Source of the DNA: Psychrobacter sp. WY6
Lineage (GTDB): Bacteria; Pseudomonadota; Gammaproteobacteria; Pseudomonadales; Moraxellaceae
Reading direction: 5' to 3'
Length of the DNA stretch: 64,000 nucleotides
NCBI RefSeq assembly: GCF_018448495.1
Contig: NZ_CP049902.1
Location: forward strand, 744,001-808,000
The notes below the pieces were generated by a model. The model did no database searches. It was given only the letters and a program-made list of their open reading frames with translations, and had not been told where the DNA came from. Each line of letters begins with the position of its first letter. Positions within the stretch are counted from its first letter, which is position 1. Below, piece after piece: positions 40,071 to 50,888 of this stretch. Position numbers and translations under genes: made by a program.

Positions 40071-40916
40071 TTATAACAAGGACTGAGTTCTGTATTGCAC
40101 AGGACTCAGTCCTTTTAATTTAAGTTGAATACGCTCATGATTATAATAATGTATATACTCATGAATCTGTTGTTCTAACTGCTCAATAGTCTTCGGTTTC
40201 TCAATATAAATCGTCTCGCACTTCAGCGTACCGAAGAACCCCTCTATCAGTGCATTATCTAAGCAGTTGCCTTTTCTGCTCATACTTTGCTTAATTCCAT
40301 GCTGTTTAAGCGTCGTGCTAAACGGTTTCATTTGATAATGCCACCCTTGATCTGAATGCAGCATTAATCTCTTACCACGGCACGCCTTTGTCTTATCTAA
40401 AGCACTAGCTAGCATCTTACCAACTAAGTCATAAGTGGGTCTCTTTGAGAGCGTATAGCTGATGATCTCATTGTTATAACAATCGAGTATGGGTGATAAA
40501 TACAGCTTATGATCACCCACCTTAAACTCAGTAATATCGGTGAGCCAGCGTGTGTTCGGTTTATCTGCAGTAAACTGGCGCTTTAAATAGTTCTTTGCAA
40601 TCTTACCTTGTTGTCCTTTATAAGAGCGGTACTTCTGACGTCTTATCTTGGCGCTAAGCTTCATGTTACGCATCAGCTTAGCGATGAGCTTGTGGTTGTA
40701 ATGACTACCTAACTGCTTTAGAGCCTCAGTGATTCTGCGATAGCCATACCTGCCTTTGTGCTGATGATACAGCTTAGCAATACGCTGTTTTAATTCAGTG
40801 TATTTGTCATCACGCTCAAGTCTTGCTCTATGATAGTAAAAGACACTTTTGGGCATACCAGCGGCTTTAAGTAAGTCAGATAAACAGCAGCGCTCTCTTA
40901 GTCCTTCGATGAGCCT
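40071..40916 (-). CDS. IS3-family transposase OrfB (DDE integrase)
   Basis: Catalytic half of the transposase: HTH_21 region (KGRYGYRRITEAL), then the rve core with TDITEF (first Asp), HSDQGWHY (second Asp), and ALIEGFFGTLKCE (Glu), ending NHERIQLKLKGLSPVQYR. In this frame it is open upstream of the first ATG (40856) through ARLIEGLRERCCLSDLLKAAG, as expected if made as an OrfAB fusion by -1 slippage at the AAAAAG sequence (40919-40924 on the + strand). Intact. Confidence 0.92.
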   Translation of the reverse strand, partial: RLIEGLRERCCLSDLLKAAGMPKSVFYYHRARLERDDKYTELKQRIAKLYHQHKGRYGYRRITEALKQLGSHYNHKLIAKLMRNMKLSAKIRRQKYRSYKGQQGKIAKNYLKRQFTADKPNTRWLTDITEFKVGDHKLYLSPILDCYNNEIISYTLSKRPTYDLVGKMLASALDKTKACRGKRLMLHSDQGWHYQMKPFSTTLKQHGIKQSMSRKGNCLDNALIEGFFGTLKCETIYIEKPKTIEQLEQQIHEYIHYYNHERIQLKLKGLSPVQYRTQSLL

Positions 40917-41419
40917 TGCTTTTTCAAAGCTTGTTTCTTCTTCTGTTTGAGCAAGGCATCTAGCTTTTTTAGGTAGGCGTTCTCCGCACGTAGATACTCA
41001 TTCTCACGCTTAAGCTCTGCTAAGCTCTTTTCATCATCTGGCTTGTCTGTGATAAATGGTTTGCTCATGGCGGTTCTACCTTTAGGTTTAGATACGAGTC
41101 CAGACATACCCTGTAATCGATAAGCTTTGTGCCAATGACTAATGAGCGCCGGTGAGCTGATGTTAAACTTCAGTGCCACCTCAGATTGACTTAAATCTTC
41201 TTTAAGCATGGTCGTAATCACGTGATGTTTAAACTCACTGCTGTATTTGGCCTTACTTGTCTTTGGCTTAATGGCATTTATGCCACCGCTTTGGTATTGC
41301 TTAACCCATTTGAGTACAAACTCTGGATTGACGTTAAACTTCTTAGCGGTGGCGTGACTACTATGGCCTTGCCGATAGTATGCGATGACTTGCATCTTAA
41401 AGTCTAGATCGTAACGCAT
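40898..41419 (-). CDS. IS3-family transposase OrfA (helix-turn-helix protein)
   Basis: A 173-residue protein with two helix-turn-helix segments (YRQGHSSHATAKKFNVNPEFVLKWVKQY and EDLSQSEVALKFNISSPALISHWHKAY) and a C-terminal leucine-zipper coiled coil (LAELKRENEYLRAENAYLKKLDALL), as in IS150-group OrfA. It binds the IS ends; overlap with orfB and the A-run near its end point to programmed -1 frameshifting. Confidence 0.9.
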   Translation of the reverse strand: MRYDLDFKMQVIAYYRQGHSSHATAKKFNVNPEFVLKWVKQYQSGGINAIKPKTSKAKYSSEFKHHVITTMLKEDLSQSEVALKFNISSPALISHWHKAYRLQGMSGLVSKPKGRTAMSKPFITDKPDDEKSLAELKRENEYLRAENAYLKKLDALLKQKKKQALKKQGSSKD

Positions 41420-41532
41420 AAAAATACCCCATAAGTTGTGTCCAACTTATGGGGTTCAGTTCATTAAGCCCTTTTTTTTTTTATACCTATTAATTTAAGA
41501 TGATTGGTTTGTTATGGTCATCTCAAGTGATA

Positions 41533-42733
41533 TTAGCGCGCATATTTTGGATCAGCTGCAGCAGTAAATAATACGTCAGTTGACGAGTTCAAGGCGGTCT
41601 CTGCGGAGTCTTGCAGCACACTAATAATAAAGCCAATAGCCACCACTTGAAGCGCAATATCATCAGGAATGTTGAATAAACTGGCCGCCAAAGGAATGAG
41701 TAGTAATGAGCCACCAGCGACGCCAGAGGTGCCACCAGCACTAATCGTAGCGACTAGACTTAGCAGTAATGCTGAGCCAAAGGTAACTTCAATACCCAAA
41801 GTATGCGCCGCTGCAAGGGTTAACACATTAATAGTAATCGCTGCACCTGCCATATTAATAGTAGCGCCTAATGGCAGGGTGACTGAATAAGTATTTTCAT
41901 GTAACCCTAATTTGCTGGCAAGGTTCATATTGATAGGAATGTTGGCAGCAGAGCTACGGGTAAAAAACGCAGTAATACCAGATTCACGTAAGCAGGTGAA
42001 TACCAGTGGATAAGGGTTTTTACCCGTTTTGAAATATACGAGGAGAGGGTTAGTCACTAAAGCAATAAACAACATACAGCCTATCAGTACTAGCAAAATT
42101 CGTGCATAGCCCAATAGCGCAGCAAAGCCAGTATCAGCGACGGTATTGGCGACTAATCCCAAGATACCAAAAGGTGCTAGCGCGATGACCCATTTGACTA
42201 CTTTTGAGATGGCATCTGCAATGTCATTGACAGTGCTGCGAGTCGTCTCGCCAGCTTGTCGTAGCGCAATACCCATAATAACGCCCAAGCTAATATACCG
42301 ATATAGTTAGCATTGGCTAGGGCAGCAACTGGATTGGCGACTAGACTGAGTAATAAATTGTTAAATACTTCCTTTAAGTTTGCTGGCGGTACTTGCTCGA
42401 TGGTCGCATTCACTAACGTCAATTCGGTTGGGAATAAAAAGCTGGCACCAACAGCGACCAAAGCGGCTATAAAAGTGCCTATCAGATATAAAAACAGCAC
42501 CGGTTTTACATAGACCTTATTACCGCTACGATGTTGACAGATAGCTGCCATCACTAAGAAAAATACCAGTATAGGGGCAACGGCTTTTAGGGCACCTACG
42601 AACAGAGTCCCCAAATACCTAAGGCAATACCTACACTTGGCGCTAGCCATCCTATCAAAGTACCTAGTACTAAACCGATAACAATCAGCGTTACCAATCC
42701 GATTCGTTGGTACATCGCTATTAATGAATGCAT
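41533..42733 (-). CDS. sstT: Sodium:serine/threonine symporter SstT, copy 2 (two frameshifts)
   Basis: Close paralogue of copy 1, same strand. Start [20 protein letters not shown] at 42733, then [80 protein letters not shown] and the same ending [16 protein letters not shown]. Frame breaks near 42610 (GLLGTLFVG region) and near 42285 ([15 protein letters not shown] region). About 400 residues repaired. A short untranslated region and then an IS separate it from copy 1. A tandem duplication is the simplest origin; divergence suggests it is not recent. Confidence 0.85.
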
Positions 42734-42903
42734 TTTTACCCCTTTAGTCTATTTGGAAATAAATATTAGCTTAACAATCGTTAGCTTAACGACCGAAGGA
42801 TGTTAGCATTTTTTGTGATAAGCGCCTACTGACTGATTTTATAAGGCAGTAGGCAATAACGTACTTATAAGCCTCTAAGAATTTTAAAAGTCGACATTTA
42901 AGC

Positions 42904-42930
42904 ACAAAAAACGCCATGACTGGCGTTTGA
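42904..42930 (-). terminator. Terminator after holC
   Basis: AACGCCA / TGGCGTT stem, followed by six T on the minus strand, 16 bases past the holC stop. Confidence 0.75.
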
Positions 42931-42945
42931 TTTTGTAATAGAAGA

Positions 42946-43433
42946 TTAAACTTTGAAATGGGTAAGCTCATAGCCGAGTTGCTGGTAATGCTTATATTTA
43001 GCGCGTCCTGCCTCAGTGCTGACATTATCAGGTTTGATAAGCTCTAAAATACGAGTTGGCAATGTATTGCTGGTAGCATTTATATAGTCATTAACGGGAC
43101 GTATCGTAGTATTGAGTACGATCCCTTTAAAGTCGGCTGGCATATAGCTGGCAAGCAACACTGGTGCTAATAATTGATTATTAATATCAGTATGAACACC
43201 GTCAATATCGGCGCCTTCAGGATTAGAATCTAAAAGGCGTTGATGCGGTATAAAGCTCGTATCGTCTTGTGCCCAAAGGGCTTCATCAAGCGTCGACAGC
43301 AATGCATCGTTTTTTTCGATAAGAATCAATAACGACTGGCTGCTTTTATTGAGCGCCGTCTGGGTCAGCTGACAAATAAAGCCCAAGAAATCTTGGGCTT
43401 TATTCTCAGTTAATACATAAAGCTAACTTTCAT
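42946..43433 (-). CDS. holC: DNA polymerase III chi subunit HolC (one frameshift)
   Basis: Clamp-loader accessory that bridges to SSB. Repaired N-terminus MKVSFYVLTENKAQDFLGFICQLTQTALNKSSQSLLIL is typical; further ALLSTLDEALWAQDDTSFIPHQ and GADIDGVHTDINN. The frame shifts at the AAA run 43419-43421; one more base (T on the coding strand) gives SFYVLT. About 162 residues. It lies 36 bases after the pepA stop, the standard pepA-holC arrangement. A perfect 30-bp palindrome (43375-43404) covers codons 11-20. Confidence 0.8.
43375..43404. repeat. Perfect 30-bp inverted repeat inside the start of holC
   Basis: AATAAAGCCCAAGA / TCTTGGGCTTTATT, 14-bp arms with 2 central bases. It resembles a terminator stem but codes for NKAQDFLGFI of HolC. 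Confidence 0.7.
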
Positions 43434-43469
43434 AGAGTGGTTTTCATTGAGTGATGATTCATCAATAGA

Positions 43470-45155
<1,686 letters not shown>

Positions 45156-45332
45156 TTGGGGTTATGACATTATAGTTATGACGTTAGCGCTATGAAAATG
45201 GCAGATTTTTTTAATTGCTGATACCTGTTAAATTATCAGATTGTTTGGCCAATCAAGCAATCGCAATAGTGTAGCATATTGCGAGGTGAGTGCGCAGTGA
45301 GCAAGGTTTAGGTTATGGGTTCGAACCGCTTA

Positions 45333-45952
45333 TTAGCTATTAACTAACTCATCGGTTGCTACTAAAGCGGCAAATCTATCTTGCAGTGCTGCCATCGCGG
45401 TAGCATGCATGATATCAGCGCTGATTTTATCTTTTTTATAGTCAGGCAGATCGCGAGTAGCACAAGCATCATGGCAAACAAAACTGTCAAAGCCTAAATC
45501 AAAGGCGGCTCTCACGCTTGAGCTAACACCATATGACTCATAAACCCAGCAAAAATAATTTGCTGTTTTTGTGCAGCTGAAATAAGTGCTTGCAGCTGGG
45601 TATCATGGAACGCATTGGGATTTTTTTTGACGATGACGGTTTCGCCATCCTTTGGTTGTAATTCAGCGATAATCTCGACATTAGATGACAAAGGATCAAA
45701 AACGTTGCCATTATCTGCGCCGTGATGGGCGATATGAAAGATAGGGACGTTCTGTGTACGAGCTTTATCTAGCAATAGGCGCGCATTTGCAATGGCGTTC
45801 GTACCAGCTTTCCCCAATGGCATCGCCCCATCGACATATTCGTTTTGATAGTCAATAAAAACCACGGCGCAATTTGACCAATCGAGCGTATCAAATTGAC
45901 CGCCAGCAAGTTCAAGTAAAGTAGAAGGGGTAGAACCGAGTTTATTTGTCAT
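45333..45952 (-). CDS. Isochorismatase-like cysteine hydrolase (one frameshift)
   Basis: Cysteine hydrolase fold: CAVVFIDYQNEYVDGAMPLG (first Asp), IVKKNPNAFHDTQL (Lys), then the nucleophile region. The frame breaks at about 45528-45531 exactly at the catalytic cysteine; one missing T restores FMSHMCVSSSVRAAFDLG, followed by CHDACATRDLP. About 206 residues. Start MTNKLGSTP at 45952. Substrates in this family range from isochorismate to nicotinamide and N-carbamoyl compounds, and none can be chosen here. It stands between pepA and the divergent lptF. Confidence 0.78.
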
Positions 45953-46498
45953 TAATATTCTCCATTGGGCGAGATAATTAGGAATTTTTAGTTTTCTCAG
46001 TTTAACAAGTAATCCTAATGGTGCGAGGGCAGTGATACGAATGACACACAAAGGTTTCCAAATGACATCAAGTAAAAAGGTCGTGCAAAGACTTAATAAA
46101 AAGGCTTTTTAGATAAGACAAACTAATGAGTTAAATTCTCATTATTCTTTTCATATCTTATCTATTATTAGTGAGCCATACAGCGTTATAGCAAGAGGGG
46201 TGCAATGTTTGCAAACACATTTCACAGCCATTTTTGAGCAAAATATGCTAGGATTAGCGGTTATCTTTACCGCTAATTTTTACAGCATGTCGCTAACCCG
46301 TCTCGCAGATATTTTCATATCTTTTGCCGTTGCTTTTAGGGCTGTTTAAGTATCTGATTGAGCAGCACGGTCTTGTATTTCTATGGTTCAGTTATCGGTA
46401 TCAGCTATTGTATTTAGAGCGGTCCATAATTGTCAGTGTTTGCCAATAAAGCTGCGATAAATCGTGCGACTATCAACCTTTTTAAAAGAGTGCCCATT
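45953..46498. other. Divergent region upstream of lptF
   Basis: About 545 bases. It contains a terminator-like hairpin on the plus strand at 46253-46282 and AT-rich sequence; no gene is supported. Confidence 0.45.
46253..46282 (+). terminator. Terminator-like hairpin in the lptF leader
   Basis: ATTAGCGG / CCGCTAAT stem with a loop of about 9, then five T, about 220 bases before lptF. No gene upstream on this strand needs it, so it could attenuate lptFG transcription. Confidence 0.45.
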
Positions 46499-47811
46499 GT
46501 GATATTACGCCGCTATATGACTCAACAAGTTGCCTCAACGACCGCATTGGTTTTGGGGTTTTTAGTGGTGATGATGCTGGGCGGTCGTTTGATCCGTTAC
46601 TTTGGTATTGCCGCAGAAGGCAATTTAGATATCAGCTTGTTATTTACCATCATTGGTTATAATTTGCCCTACTTTTTAGAGCTTATCCTGCCATTGGCAT
46701 TTTTTATCGCTCTAATGCTGGTATTCGGGCGGCTGTATGTCGATCAAGAAATGGCAGTGATTAATGCTAGTGGGGTGTCGCGTGGTAAACTTGCCCGTTT
46801 GATGACGCCGTTAATCTTGGCGTTGTTCGTTGGGGAAGCGGCTTTATCCATCGTTGGTAAACCGTGGGGCGTACGCTCATCGGAAAGTGTCTGGCAACAG
46901 CAGGCATTGACCAGCGCTTTTGATTTAATTCGTCCCAATGAATTTATTAGTAGTGGCAATTATCATTTGTATGTGGGCAGCTTGAGTGATGATAAAAAGC
47001 AATTGCAAGATGTGATTTGATTCAATCTGAGCCTGAAAAAAAGGGCAGTGCCGCTAAAAATAACACTGCTAAAGAGGCTGCCGTCGATGTTAAAAACACC
47101 ATCGATCCCGAAACAGCTGAGCAATTAAATATTTCAGACATACCAAATATGCCAACGGCGATTACTAATAATACCAACATCAGCAAAGATACTATTACGT
47201 TGGCTAAGCGTGCTGAGCAAGTAGACAAAGGTAATAGCGGTGTGACCCAATTGGACTTGTTCCAAGGGCGGCGTTATGAAGTCGGTGCTGGCAGTCTGAA
47301 ATACAATCAAGTGGGCTTTGATCGTTACCGCATTACTTTGACAGAATCCTCAAAAGAAGTCATCACCGAAGATAATATCGAAACGCAAGCGATTGGACCA
47401 TTATGGCAAGCCGCGACGGGTGGTACGGCAAATAGTGGCAACTCGCTGCGTGTGGCACAAAGTGAGCTTGGCTATCGTCTAGCATTGCCGTGGTTGATGA
47501 TCATTGCACCAATGCTCGCTGTACCACTGGCACAAGTACGCCCGCGTCAAGGTCGCTGGTTGCGCCTATTTCCTTCTATTTTATTGTTTGTCAGCTGTGC
47601 GCTGGGTATTATTTCACTTAAAAATGCTGTTAGCAAAGGCAGCGTGAGCGTCTGGGCATATGCGTGGCTCATTTTAGGATTTATGGCATTGGCACTTTAT
47701 ATGAATTGGGGTAGCCGTGTGCAGCATCGATTACGCTTTCGCAAACCGAAGAACACACCTTTAACGGTTGCCGATCATCAGAGCAGTGGCTCACAAGGAG
47801 GGCAGTCCTAA
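46499..47811 (+). CDS. lptF: LPS export permease LptF (one frameshift)
   Basis: Inner-membrane subunit of the LptB2FG extractor that pulls lipopolysaccharide from the membrane into the Lpt bridge. ILRRYMTQQVASTTALVLGFLVVMMLGGRLIRYF and the helix pair ending VFGRLYVDQEMAVINASGVS are typical; the C-terminal helices include YRLALPWLMIIAPMLAVPLAQV-like sequence and VRPRQGRW. The frame shifts at ATTTGA (47016-47018); one more T gives DVILIQSEPEKK. The periplasmic domain carries a low-complexity insert of about 70 residues (KNNTAKEAAVDVKNT). Start taken at GTG 46499 (VILRRY); earlier TTG 46430 is possible. Overlaps lptG by one base. Confidence 0.85.
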
Positions 47812-49033
47812 TGAGTGTCTTATCTTCTAAACCATCTAATCCTGACTCGAAAAATGCTCATGCTAAGTACGCTCGCAAACCTGCCAAACTAAAAGTGCTG
47901 AGCCGTTACGTCAAGCTGAACGCTTTGCTCGCAATCGTCGGAGCTGTCATAGGCTTGTGGGCATTACAGCTGGTATTCTCTTATTTGTCTGAGCTGGATT
48001 CGTTAGATGATAGCTATACCATGGGCGAGGCGATTAAGTATATTTTTTCGCTCGCCTTATTTTTTAGAGCAATTTATTCCCACTGGCGCATTGCTAGGTG
48101 CAGTGGTTGGCTTGGGCTTGCTTGCCAATAAAAGTGAGCTGGTCGTGATGCGTGCCGCTGGCGTCAGCGTTTATCGTATCGTCGGTTGGGTATTGCAGCC
48201 TGCTTTGATTTTTGTGTTGCTCGCATTGATTATCAATCAGTTCGTGCTGCCACACTCTAATCAATTGGCAAAAGAAATCAACGATGAAGACAGCAGTTCA
48301 TTGGTCACCTCGGTACGCGGTTATTGGACGTTGCAGCCACGCTTTGAGAGTACAAAAGATGGCAGCGCCAAGCCAGATGGTAGCGATATTTTGTATATCG
48401 ATTATGCTGATGTACAAGGTAATATCGGCGAAGTTAAAAAACAAAACCTGCAAAAAACGCTTCACGCAAACGGCCATTCACGCTGAGGGTGGTCAATATA
48501 TTGGTCGTGAACCTGTTAATCCTGCTAGCAGCAAACCGAGCGAGCAATATCGCTATGAGTGGCAGCTGAACAACATGACCAAGCTGATGATTAATCAGGG
48601 CTTTGAGAGTAGCCAAGCCATCTCACCGTCAGATACTTTAAGCCTGCCCTTTGCCCCTGAATCGGTGTATCTGCTTACCCGTAAGGCCGAAGATTTGTCA
48701 TTGACTCAGCTGTATGAGCATCGTCAATTTATGCGCCAACAAGGCACGCGCTCGCTAAGTCATGAGCTGGCTTTTTGGCAAAAACTGCTCTCACCGCTAT
48801 CAATTTTATCGCTAGTGATAGTTGCCTGCTCATTCGTTTTTGGCTCACTGCGGACGCATAGCTTGGGCTTGCGTATCGTCGTGGCATTGCTATTTGGCTT
48901 GCTATTTAGTTACGTGCAAGACTTGGTTGGCTTTGTCTCATTGGCGACTGGATTTTCGCCATTATTAATGGTGATATTACCGATTATCGCCAGTGCGATA
49001 TTGGGTGGCTATTTGCTCAAACGGCAGATGTAA
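47811..49033 (+). CDS. lptG: LPS export permease LptG (two frameshifts)
   Basis: Partner of LptF. LSRYVKLNALLAIVGAVIGLWALQLVFSYL, EQFIPTGALLGAVVGLGLLANKSELVVMRAAGVSVYRI (coupling-helix region), and the C-terminal helices with LAFWQKLLSPLSILSLVIVACSFVFGSLR. The frame breaks near 48045 (KYIFFRSPYF region) and near 48450 at an A-run (LQKTLH region). About 407 residues; the first 25 residues before LSRYVKL are a Ser/Lys-rich extension. The ATG overlaps the lptF stop (TAATG), with AAGGAGG upstream, so the two are coupled. A terminator follows. Confidence 0.87.
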
Positions 49034-49051
49034 TTTTAGAAATTTAGCCAT

Positions 49052-49091
49052 AAAAAAGCCCGCTAGATCATGACGATTTAGCGGGCTTTTT
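49052..49091. terminator. Bidirectional terminator after lptG
   Basis: AAAAAGCCCGCTA / TAGCGGGCTTTTT between convergent genes. Confidence 0.85.
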
Positions 49092-49126
49092 GTTTGCGCA
49101 GCTTTTAATACATAAGCTTTTAAAGC

Positions 49127-49735
49127 TTAGTCTTTGGTCGCCATGGTAATGGTATAGGTCTTACCTTGTTTGATCTTTTCACTATTACCAAACACTTCGG
49201 TAAACGAGCGCTTCACAAACTGACGTAGGCCATTGATTGTCACCACATAAAAACGCCCACCTTTACGCATACGCGCATAGGCATCGAGGAAATATAAATA
49301 ATGCTGCTCTTTACCTACTTTGGCTGGTAAGTTCGACATCACAAGGCTAAAGTCTTTGTCTTTTGCTACGTGATTGAAGCCATTTGATAAATGCACATCG
49401 ACGTTTTTTAGACCGTTTTTCTCACAATTTAGGCAGGCATATTCGACTGCCATAAAATCTTTATCAATCAAAGTATGCAGGCCGTTTGGACATTCACGCG
49501 CTGCCGTCATACCGAGTACGCCGTAACCACAGCCCAAATCGATCGAGTCATCGTCCGCTTCAAAATCAATATAATCAAGCAGCATCAAGCTACCATCATC
49601 AAGCTTTTGCGGTGAAAAAATACCCCACGTGGTCGCAAAATCAAATGGCTTACCCAGTACGTCTTGGCGAAAATTAATGTCTTCGCGCCAATGTTGGGCG
49701 TTTTTTAATAGGTCAGCAGGTGGTCTATGGCTCAT
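49127..49735 (-). CDS. RsmC-like class I SAM-dependent methyltransferase (single domain)
   Basis: A 202-residue methyltransferase with the MTS domain of the RsmC/RlmG group: FATTWGIFSPQKLDDGSLMLLDYI, SAM motif I IDLGCGYGVLGMTAA, then LVMSNLPAKVGKEQHY in the place of the usual NPPFH, and GGRFYVVTINGLRQF. E. coli RsmC (m2G1207 of 16S rRNA) is longer with an extra N-terminal domain; this form is the catalytic part only. Acting on rRNA guanine is likely, but the target is not certain. Frame intact. Confidence 0.75.
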   Translation of the reverse strand: MSHRPPADLLKNAQHWREDINFRQDVLGKPFDFATTWGIFSPQKLDDGSLMLLDYIDFEADDDSIDLGCGYGVLGMTAARECPNGLHTLIDKDFMAVEYACLNCEKNGLKNVDVHLSNGFNHVAKDKDFSLVMSNLPAKVGKEQHYLYFLDAYARMRKGGRFYVVTINGLRQFVKRSFTEVFGNSEKIKQGKTYTITMATKD

Positions 49736-49962
49736 GAGATTCTCGGATAATGGATAAGTAAAAGGCGGTGCATTGCTCAGTTATGCAGCGTGCACATCAT
49801 ACGCGTATTGTAACGAGAAAAGAGGGAGTTTGCAGTATGTTGTAAGAATTATAGCGATGTTTGAATAAGAGCAGAGTATACCTTGCATCTCTCAATCAAG
49901 ATAATATTTATCATTAGTACACTTATACTAAGCGTGTCTTACGATTGGATAAACGATTAATT

Positions 49963-50580
49963 TTAAAACCCAAAATTGGACAGTTCTTTCTTATGTTCTT
50001 TTAGCACTTGCGCAACGAAGTCAGGGTCAACTTTTAAGAACAGTTCAATAACATCATGAATTCTCCAATAATTATCTTCTGGATTCTTAATTATGATTTG
50101 AAGATGTTCTTTTAGTAATGGAATATATTCAACAAAGTCTTTTTGCTTACCAGTCTGAACAATCCTGCGATTTGGAAAGATTGCATATTAGATGCTTTAA
50201 TAATAATAGATATAGGATTACAGATCGCTTTTCTTGCTTGTTCTCCTTTACCTATATCTGATCGATTTGCCCAATAGCATAAATGCATATAGAACGTGTT
50301 TATAAGTCTCATCATATCCATGTAGACGATGTTGTATCATACCTCGTAGCTTATTCTCTACCAGCAATTTTTCTAAAATATGGAAGCCTTTTTCAACACC
50401 CCAAGAAGTTAATAATCGTGCTGCCTGAAAAACGATATAATCATCCTCATGTACTAAAAGAGTTTTAACCTTTTCGATACGCTCAAGGTAAGTCCTCAGG
50501 TCTATATCTTCAGGCAACTCTGTATAATCAACATTGGACGGAATATCACGTAGTAATGAGTTAATGTAAGCTTCAGTCAT
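49963..50580 (-). CDS. Unrecognised alpha-helical (HEAT-like) small protein (two frameshifts)
   Basis: Repaired product of about 205 residues: MTEAYINSLLRDIPSNVDY, ERIEKVKTLLVHEDDYIVFQAARLLTSWGVEKGFHILEKLL, HVLYAFMLLG, then in other frames GEQARKAICNPISIIIK, KDFVEYIPLLKEHLQIIIK and the end AQVLKEHKKELSNFGF. Helical repeats of this kind are usual in immunity proteins of contact-dependent toxin systems. Shifts near 50262 and 50164. It starts 4 bases past the stop of the next gene upstream, so the two form a unit. AT-rich relative to neighbours. I do not recognise a named family. Confidence 0.5.
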
Positions 50581-50584
50581 TGTA

Positions 50585-50848
50585 TTATCCTGACATAAAA
50601 AAAGATTTTTCAGGTAACTTACCATTTTTCTTATAACTTTTCATGACGGCTACCATTGCTCTTTGATAGTGTGCCTCAGGAGCATAACCATCAATAGGCT
50701 TAATCAACCGACACGACATATCAAAGGTAAATGGCTCCATTCTATCCTTGTATAGTACAAAAATTCCATTAGAGACACATGACCCATTAAAAAACTCATA
50801 TGTTATCTCATTACCATCTTCTTTAATGTTTTTGACTTCAACGTACAT
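50585..50848 (-). CDS. Unrecognised small protein paired with the HEAT-like gene
   Basis: An 87-residue soluble protein, MYVEVKNIKEDGNEITYEFFNGSC, then IFVLYKDRMEPFTFDMSCRLIKPIDGYAPEAHYQRAMVAVMKSYKKNG. Beta-rich first half, helical second half. No signal, no known motif. It is the first gene of a two-gene unit (4 bases to the next start). AT-rich composition and the position between housekeeping genes suggest acquired cargo; an orphan immunity role is a guess from the pairing. Confidence 0.5.
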   Translation of the reverse strand: MYVEVKNIKEDGNEITYEFFNGSCVSNGIFVLYKDRMEPFTFDMSCRLIKPIDGYAPEAHYQRAMVAVMKSYKKNGKLPEKSFFMSG

Positions 50849-50888
50849 AGCATAACTCTTTGTTTATCAATATTACTATGATAAAACC

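Larger units (their letters stand above)
40039..41463 (-). mobile_element. IS3-family insertion sequence (IS150-like), complete
   Basis: A 1425-bp element. Terminal inverted repeats TGAACTGACCCCCAAATG... at 40039 and its complement ending ...GGGGTTCAGTTCA at 41463 (about 24 bp, some mismatches, shared inner GTTGGAC). A 3-bp target duplication TTA flanks it (40036-40038 and 41464-41466). It encodes orfA and orfB on the minus strand. Removing the IS and one TTA rebuilds a perfect terminator stem (AAAAAAAGGGC / GCCCTTTTTTT), so the IS sits in the loop of the terminator of sstT copy 2. Confidence 0.92.

Noticed and set aside
40898..40925. orfA/orfB overlap as another sequencing frameshift
   Set aside because: IS3 elements use programmed -1 slippage at an A-run, and both frames are open exactly as expected for that.
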